Part shown: positions 6,475-9,092 of the stretch, piece by piece
Layout of the letters: every line of letters starts with the position of its first letter
Position numbering within the stretch: the first letter of the stretch is position 1
Assembly (NCBI GenBank): GCA_013817655.1
Contig: JACDCJ010000066.1
Span: 1 to 9,092, forward strand
Length of the DNA: 9,092 nt
Direction: 5' to 3'
Source: Actinosomnolentus pattersoniae (SeqCode)
Lineage (GTDB): Bacteria > Actinomycetota > UBA4738
The notes under the pieces: model-generated
Databases searched by the model: none
Told to the model about the DNA's origin: nothing
What the model saw: only the letters and a program-made list of their open reading frames with translations
Made by a program: the position numbers and the translations under genes

Positions 6475-6482
6475 AGGGGAGG
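6475..6482 (+). promoter_or_regulatory. Shine-Dalgarno of the second cyclophilin gene
   Basis: AGGGGAGG lies 6 nt before the ATG at 6489 and fixes that start. The strength contrasts with the absence of such a site before eno, the YihY-type gene and the first cyclophilin. Confidence 0.8.
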
Positions 6483-6488
6483 CGTTCA

Positions 6489-7028
6489 ATGAGCGGTAGA
6501 CCGACGTATCCACGTGCGCCCGAGATGGAGATCGATGCGGCCCGGCAGTACCGGGCGACGCTCGAGACCCGTCACGGAACGATCTCGATCGACCTCTACG
6601 CGGCCGAGGCGCCGCGGACCGTCAACAACTTCGTGTTCCTCGCCCGCCGGGGGTTCTACGACGGGCTGACGTTTCATCGGGTCGTCCCCGGCTTCGTCAT
6701 CCAGGGCGGGGACCCCAAGGGAACCGGTGGGGGGGGCCCCGGCTATGAGTTCGAGGACGAACTGGACAACGACTTGAGGTACGAGCCCGGAACCGTTGCC
6801 ATGGCGAACGCGGGGCCGGACACGAACGGGTGTCAGTTCTTCGTCGTCGAGGGGCCGAAGGGGCAGCGGCTTCCCAAGGCCTACTCCATCTTCGGCCGGG
6901 TTCGGGAGGGGATGGACGCCGTGCACGCCATCGCCGGGTTGCCTCGAGGGTCGAACGACCGCCCGAGAGAACCCGTAGTCATCGAACGGGTGGTTGTAGA
7001 GGAGCAGGGCGACGACCTGAACGGGTGA
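6489..7028 (+). CDS. Cytosolic cyclophilin-type peptidyl-prolyl cis-trans isomerase
   Basis: This is a soluble 179-residue cyclophilin without signal peptide or membrane segment, so it probably acts in the cytoplasm. The motifs are FHRVVPGFVIQGGDP with R64, F69 and Q72, a glycine-rich loop (GTGGGGPGYEFEDEL), GTVAMANAGPDTNGCQFFVV with Q116 and F118, and YSIFGRVREGMDAV. The Arg, Phe and Gln positions that matter for catalysis in human CypA (R55, F60, Q111, F113) are kept. The ATG has a strong Shine-Dalgarno and follows the anchored paralogue by 29 bp, so the two are likely one transcript. Over 69 bp (6647-6715 versus 6081-6149) the two genes match at 62 positions, including a 26-bp identical run. 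Its stop is 3 bp from the stop of the convergent gene. Confidence 0.95.
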   Translation: MSGRPTYPRAPEMEIDAARQYRATLETRHGTISIDLYAAEAPRTVNNFVFLARRGFYDGLTFHRVVPGFVIQGGDPKGTGGGGPGYEFEDELDNDLRYEPGTVAMANAGPDTNGCQFFVVEGPKGQRLPKAYSIFGRVREGMDAVHAIAGLPRGSNDRPREPVVIERVVVEEQGDDLNG

Positions 7029-7031
7029 CCG

Positions 7032-7958
7032 CTACCAGTCGATCGTGGCGTGGGTGCCGGGGACCGCCGTGCCGAGAGGCCGCAGGTTCGATCCATCGGC
7101 ATCCCCCGTCCAGAGCTGAAGGGTGCGAGCCTCCTCGCCCTTGCGAAGCACGGCGAGCGTCTGACCGTCGGGTGACCAGTCCGCTGCAACCACGTCGAAC
7201 AGCCGAAGCACCTGCTTCAGCCCCGTCCCGTCCGTGTTGACCTGCCACAGCTCGGTGCTCCGGGCACCGTCCTTTCCTCCCAGGCGCCGCACGAAGAGGA
7301 TGCTGCTGCCGTCCCGGGACCACTTGGGATTCTCGGCGTGCCCAACGTGGGTGATCTGACGCAGGCCAGTTCCGTCCGGAGCGATCCAGAACAGTTCGCT
7401 CTGCTCGGTGGAAACGCATCCCAGGGACGTGGTGCAGTCGAGAGCCAGACCCTGGAAGACGATCCCGTCCCCGGGGCGCCATGTCATGCCGATCGGTGCG
7501 ACGGTCTCGGGAAGCTGTAGTCGGGCGGGCTCCTCGGAGTCCGCCGAGGTGATCCACAACGATAGGCCGTCGCCGTAGGCCATTCGCTTGCCGTCTCGGC
7601 TCCAGGCCGGCATGGAGATCGCCGGCCCATCGATAAGCAGCGTCTCCTCCGCCAGGGCGGTATCGACGACGTAGATGCCGCCGTTTCCGTAGGCCAGACG
7701 GCGATGGTCGCTGGCCCACGCCGCGTACCCGGCCTGGAAGTCCCGGAGGCCGTCGGCCACGAGCCTCCGCCGGCCGGTCTCTGGGTCCACGAGGTAGATC
7801 GCCTCGGCCGAGACGGAGAGCGCGATCGCGGCGCCGAAGTCGTCTTCGCCTGAGGAAACCGTGGGGTCGACCCCGCCCCCCACGGGGGCGCAGGACGCCG
7901 CGAGCGCCGCCCCAAGGACGAGCGCGAGGGCAAGCGTGCGTTGGTTCCCTCGCCTCAT
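7032..7958 (-). CDS. Putative lipoprotein with PD40/TolB-like beta-propeller repeats
   Basis: This 308-residue protein is probably exported and lipid-anchored; its function is unknown. The N-terminus MRRGNQRTLALALVLGAALA followed by AASC looks like a type II signal peptide with C23 as the lipidated residue. The lipobox is slightly weak (Ala rather than Leu at -3). The rest is a chain of WD40-like/PD40 blades, seen as repeats of W(S/A)xDGxxxxy such as AWSRDGKRMAYGDG, KWSRDGSSILFVR and DWSPDGQTLAVLRK. Each is followed by turns like APDGTGLRQIT, NTDGTGLKQV and DADGSNLRPL. A C-x5-C pair (CTTSLGC) could be a disulphide. The frame continues upstream to 8279, but that part is the antisense of a tRNA. 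ATG 7958 is chosen for its signal peptide and the GAGG at 7967-7964. Likely roles are binding or scaffolding at the cell surface; this is inference. Confidence 0.85.
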   Translation of the reverse strand: MRRGNQRTLALALVLGAALAASCAPVGGGVDPTVSSGEDDFGAAIALSVSAEAIYLVDPETGRRRLVADGLRDFQAGYAAWASDHRRLAYGNGGIYVVDTALAEETLLIDGPAISMPAWSRDGKRMAYGDGLSLWITSADSEEPARLQLPETVAPIGMTWRPGDGIVFQGLALDCTTSLGCVSTEQSELFWIAPDGTGLRQITHVGHAENPKWSRDGSSILFVRRLGGKDGARSTELWQVNTDGTGLKQVLRLFDVVAADWSPDGQTLAVLRKGEEARTLQLWTGDADGSNLRPLGTAVPGTHATIDW

Positions 7959-7966
7959 CACCGCCT

Positions 7967-7982
7967 CACTGCGCGCAGTGTA
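7967..7982 (-). promoter_or_regulatory. Candidate promoter with overlapping 14-bp palindromic operator for the lipoprotein gene
   Basis: On the - strand TACACT (7982-7977) is a TANNNT -10 box followed by a predicted start near 7970, then GAGG and ATG. A perfect palindrome, CACTGCGCGCAGTG (7967-7980), covers the -10/start region, where a dimeric repressor could block transcription. No convincing -35 is seen at the usual spacing. Confidence 0.4.
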
Positions 7983-8120
7983 CAGGGGCGTGCAAGCACA
8001 TCCGCTCAAAGGACGAAGAAGCGGCCTCGAAGGTTCCAAATCTTCGCGAACGGCGTGTGCGAGCCCGCCCGATGGATCCGCGAGGTACCCCACACAAGGA
8101 ACCTCAGCCTTACCGAGGCG

Positions 8121-8126
8121 TATCCT
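8121..8126 (+). promoter_or_regulatory. -10 box of the tRNA-Leu gene
   Basis: TATCCT (four of six consensus bases) ends 8 nt before the mature 5' end of the tRNA, so the primary transcript would have almost no leader. The -35 zone (about 8097-8103, AGGAACC) does not match TTGACA. Confidence 0.45.
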
Positions 8127-8134
8127 GACGTCGA

Positions 8135-8221
8135 GCCCGGGTGGCGGAATGGCGAGACGCGAGGGTCTTAAAAACCCTGGGCCCCTCGAGGGCCGTGTGG
8201 GTTCGAATCCCACCCCGGGCA
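8135..8221 (+). tRNA. tRNA-Leu (anticodon UAA)
   Basis: This is a class II tRNA of 87 nt. The acceptor stem is GCCCGGG (8135-8141) paired with CCCGGGC (8214-8220), with A8221 as discriminator. The anticodon stem AGGGT/ACCCT (8162-8166, 8174-8178) encloses the loop CTTAAAA with anticodon TAA at 8169-8171. A long variable arm (GGCCC ctcga GGGCC) and a T arm GTGGG TTCGAAT CCCAC follow. The 3' CCA is not encoded, so it must be added by a tRNA nucleotidyltransferase. It reads UUA and possibly UUG, and is the counterpart of Streptomyces bldA. No in-frame TTA occurs in the annotated CDSs of this window. Confidence 0.97.
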
Positions 8222-8245
8222 CGTACAGAATCCACACGCGCGCCG

Positions 8246-8258
8246 AGGGCCGCGCCCT
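8246..8258 (+). terminator. Possible terminator hairpin of the tRNA-Leu gene
   Basis: AGGGC (8246-8250), loop CGC, GCCCT (8254-8258) forms a short GC-only-loop hairpin 24 nt after the tRNA. It is followed by AGCTTTG, which is only a weak T stretch. Position favours a terminator; the missing U tract keeps confidence low. Confidence 0.35.
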
Positions 8259-8367
8259 AGCTTTGAGCGAGTTCCTCACACAGACGGCGCCGAGCCCCAG
8301 CGCCAGTGGGATCCTGGGCGAGTGACTCGATACGGTCGCCGTCGTTCTCCTTCACGACAACCTCCAT
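8257..8367 (-). CDS. Doubtful 36-residue small ORF
   Basis: An ATG at 8367 preceded by GGAAGGG (close spacing of about 2-3 nt) opens MEVVVKENDGDRIESLAQDP and ends with ARRRLCEELAQS and TAG. The frame is open without a start back to a TAG near 8458, giving about 66 codons in all. I recognise no family. About one third of codons end in A or T, more than in neighbouring genes, so it may be a chance frame or a decayed remnant. It overlaps the possible tRNA terminator by 2 bp. Confidence 0.15.
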   Translation of the reverse strand: MEVVVKENDGDRIESLAQDPTGAGARRRLCEELAQS

Positions 8368-8404
8368 AGCCCTTCCAAGTCCCTTCGTTCCCGACTCTAC
8401 CGGC

Positions 8405-8444
8405 CCACGCGAAGCGGCGTGGTGCGGGCTACCGTCGAAGCCCG
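8405..8444. terminator. Two adjacent hairpins between the convergent tRNA and PadR genes
   Basis: CCACGC/GCGTGG (8405-8410, 8417-8422, loop 6) and CGGGCT/AGCCCG (8425-8430, 8439-8444, loop 8) are separated by 2 nt. They lie about 50 bp past the PadR stop and could end transcription from either side. Neither is followed by a T tract. The spacer 8222-8494 otherwise shows no convincing feature. Confidence 0.3.
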
Positions 8445-8494
8445 ACCCGTAGCGTAGGACCTAGGCAAGCGGAGCGGTCCAGAGATTCGCAGGT

Positions 8495-9092
8495 TCAGTA
8501 CGATCGCCGTCGCCTCTGAGTGCGGGGCGGTACGGGCGTTCGATCGGAGGGCTCATCCGGAGTTGGCACCGGGAGGTTTGCGAAGATCTCGAGCCCTCTT
8601 TCGTTCTTACCGTCCGGAGAGAGGTCCTCCCACGCCTCGATCTCTGCGAGCGTGCGCTCGGCCCAGCTGTCAACCGTCCTGAGAAGGCTCACGAAGAAGT
8701 CGACGGCGAGAGCCCGGATATGGACCTGGTCCTGCAGGGCCGCCCGGCCGTCCAGAAACTCGCGCTTCACCTGGCCGCCGAAACGCAGCATCTCCTGGGC
8801 GTCGCTACGAACCTGCTGCAGCGTGGCGACGATCTGCTCCTTGGTCCCCAGTGGCGCGATGAAGAGCCGGATCATCGCCTCGAAGTCCATGGTGAACGGG
8901 GACACCGGGGTGGCGAGCCACTCCCGAAGCACTTGCCGGCCCTCTTCGGTCATGGAGTACATGGTCCGCGGGCGTTTACCGACGTACAGGCGCTCCGCCG
9001 CGATCAACCCCATGGTCGCGAGCCGCTTCACCTCCCGGTAGATAGCGCTCTCTGCCCGCGGCCACACATAGCGGAAGTACCGGATCCTCTGC
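8495..9092 (-). CDS. PadR-family winged-helix transcriptional regulator, 5' end outside window
   Basis: A PadR-type repressor binds operator DNA as a dimer and usually responds to small molecules or stress. The frame is open to the right edge. The GTG at 9067 is internal, because the residues before it (RIRYFRYVWPRAESAIYREV) are the conserved end of the PadR wing-helix region, so the true start lies beyond base 9092. Visible parts, N to C: WPRAESAIYREVKRLATMGL and YVGKRPRTMYSMTEEGRQVL (winged helix), then helices with VSPFTMDFEAMIRLFIAPLG, QQVRSDAQEMLRFGGQVKRE and LLRTVDSWAERTLAEIEAWE (C-terminal dimerisation region). A Pro-rich tail ends in RRRRSY. The regulated target may lie to the right or elsewhere and cannot be told from this window. 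Family assignment is good. Confidence 0.88.
   Translation of the reverse strand, partial: QRIRYFRYVWPRAESAIYREVKRLATMGLIAAERLYVGKRPRTMYSMTEEGRQVLREWLATPVSPFTMDFEAMIRLFIAPLGTKEQIVATLQQVRSDAQEMLRFGGQVKREFLDGRAALQDQVHIRALAVDFFVSLLRTVDSWAERTLAEIEAWEDLSPDGKNERGLEIFANLPVPTPDEPSDRTPVPPRTQRRRRSY

Noticed and set aside
7959..8279. N-terminal extension of the lipoprotein frame up to 8279
   Set aside because: It contains GFEPTRPSRGPGFLRPSRLA, the classic spurious translation of the antisense strand of a tRNA-Leu gene. The signal peptide starts at 7958.
7861..8325. 154-residue + strand frame across the lipoprotein promoter and the tRNA
   Set aside because: It reads through a complete tRNA gene and antisense to a signal peptide; no conserved sequence or ribosome binding site.
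8135..8344. Integrative element attachment at the tRNA 3' end
   Set aside because: No integrase gene and no direct repeat of the tRNA 3' end is present in the window.

Overview
The window is a GC-rich, gene-dense piece of chromosome, most likely from an actinobacterium (Actinomycetota), perhaps an uncultured or deep-branching one. The order mazG, eno, ftsB/divIC, DUF501, Ppx/GppA is the same as around Mycobacterium tuberculosis Rv1021-Rv1026, recalled from memory. The lineage is an inference from gene order, base composition and protein style; no search was run.

Layout on the + strand: the 3' end of mazG (cut by the left edge), enolase, the divisome protein FtsB/DivIC, a YihY/BrkB-type membrane protein with an added actinobacterial holin-X-like C-terminal domain, a YabR-like S1 RNA-binding protein, a DUF501 domain fused in frame to a Ppx/GppA phosphatase, and two adjacent cyclophilin-type peptidyl-prolyl isomerases (one membrane-anchored, one cytosolic). 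On the - strand, converging with the second isomerase and leaving only 3 bp between stop codons, is a putative lipoprotein with a PD40/TolB-like beta-propeller. Divergent to it is a tRNA-Leu(UAA) gene on the + strand. A 273-bp spacer with hairpins and a doubtful small ORF follows. A PadR-family regulator on the - strand is cut by the right edge.

The genes are mostly housekeeping: nucleotide-pool cleaning (MazG), glycolysis (enolase), cell division (FtsB), RNA/translation (S1), polyphosphate or (p)ppGpp metabolism (Ppx/GppA) and protein folding (cyclophilins). I see no defence system, CRISPR array, transposon, prophage or biosynthetic cluster.

The most unusual points are architecture and expression signals. 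They are the YihY to holin-X fusion, the DUF501-Ppx fusion, and two consecutive genes whose best-supported N-termini lack an ATG/GTG/TTG (ATC behind a well-placed Shine-Dalgarno for S1; ATA overlapping the previous stop for DUF501-Ppx). Also notable are TANNNT -10-like boxes 8-9 nt before the ATG of eno and the YihY gene (probable leaderless mRNAs), a perfect 14-bp palindrome between -10 box and Shine-Dalgarno of the lipoprotein gene, and a UAA-decoding tRNA-Leu in a window whose annotated CDSs contain no in-frame TTA.
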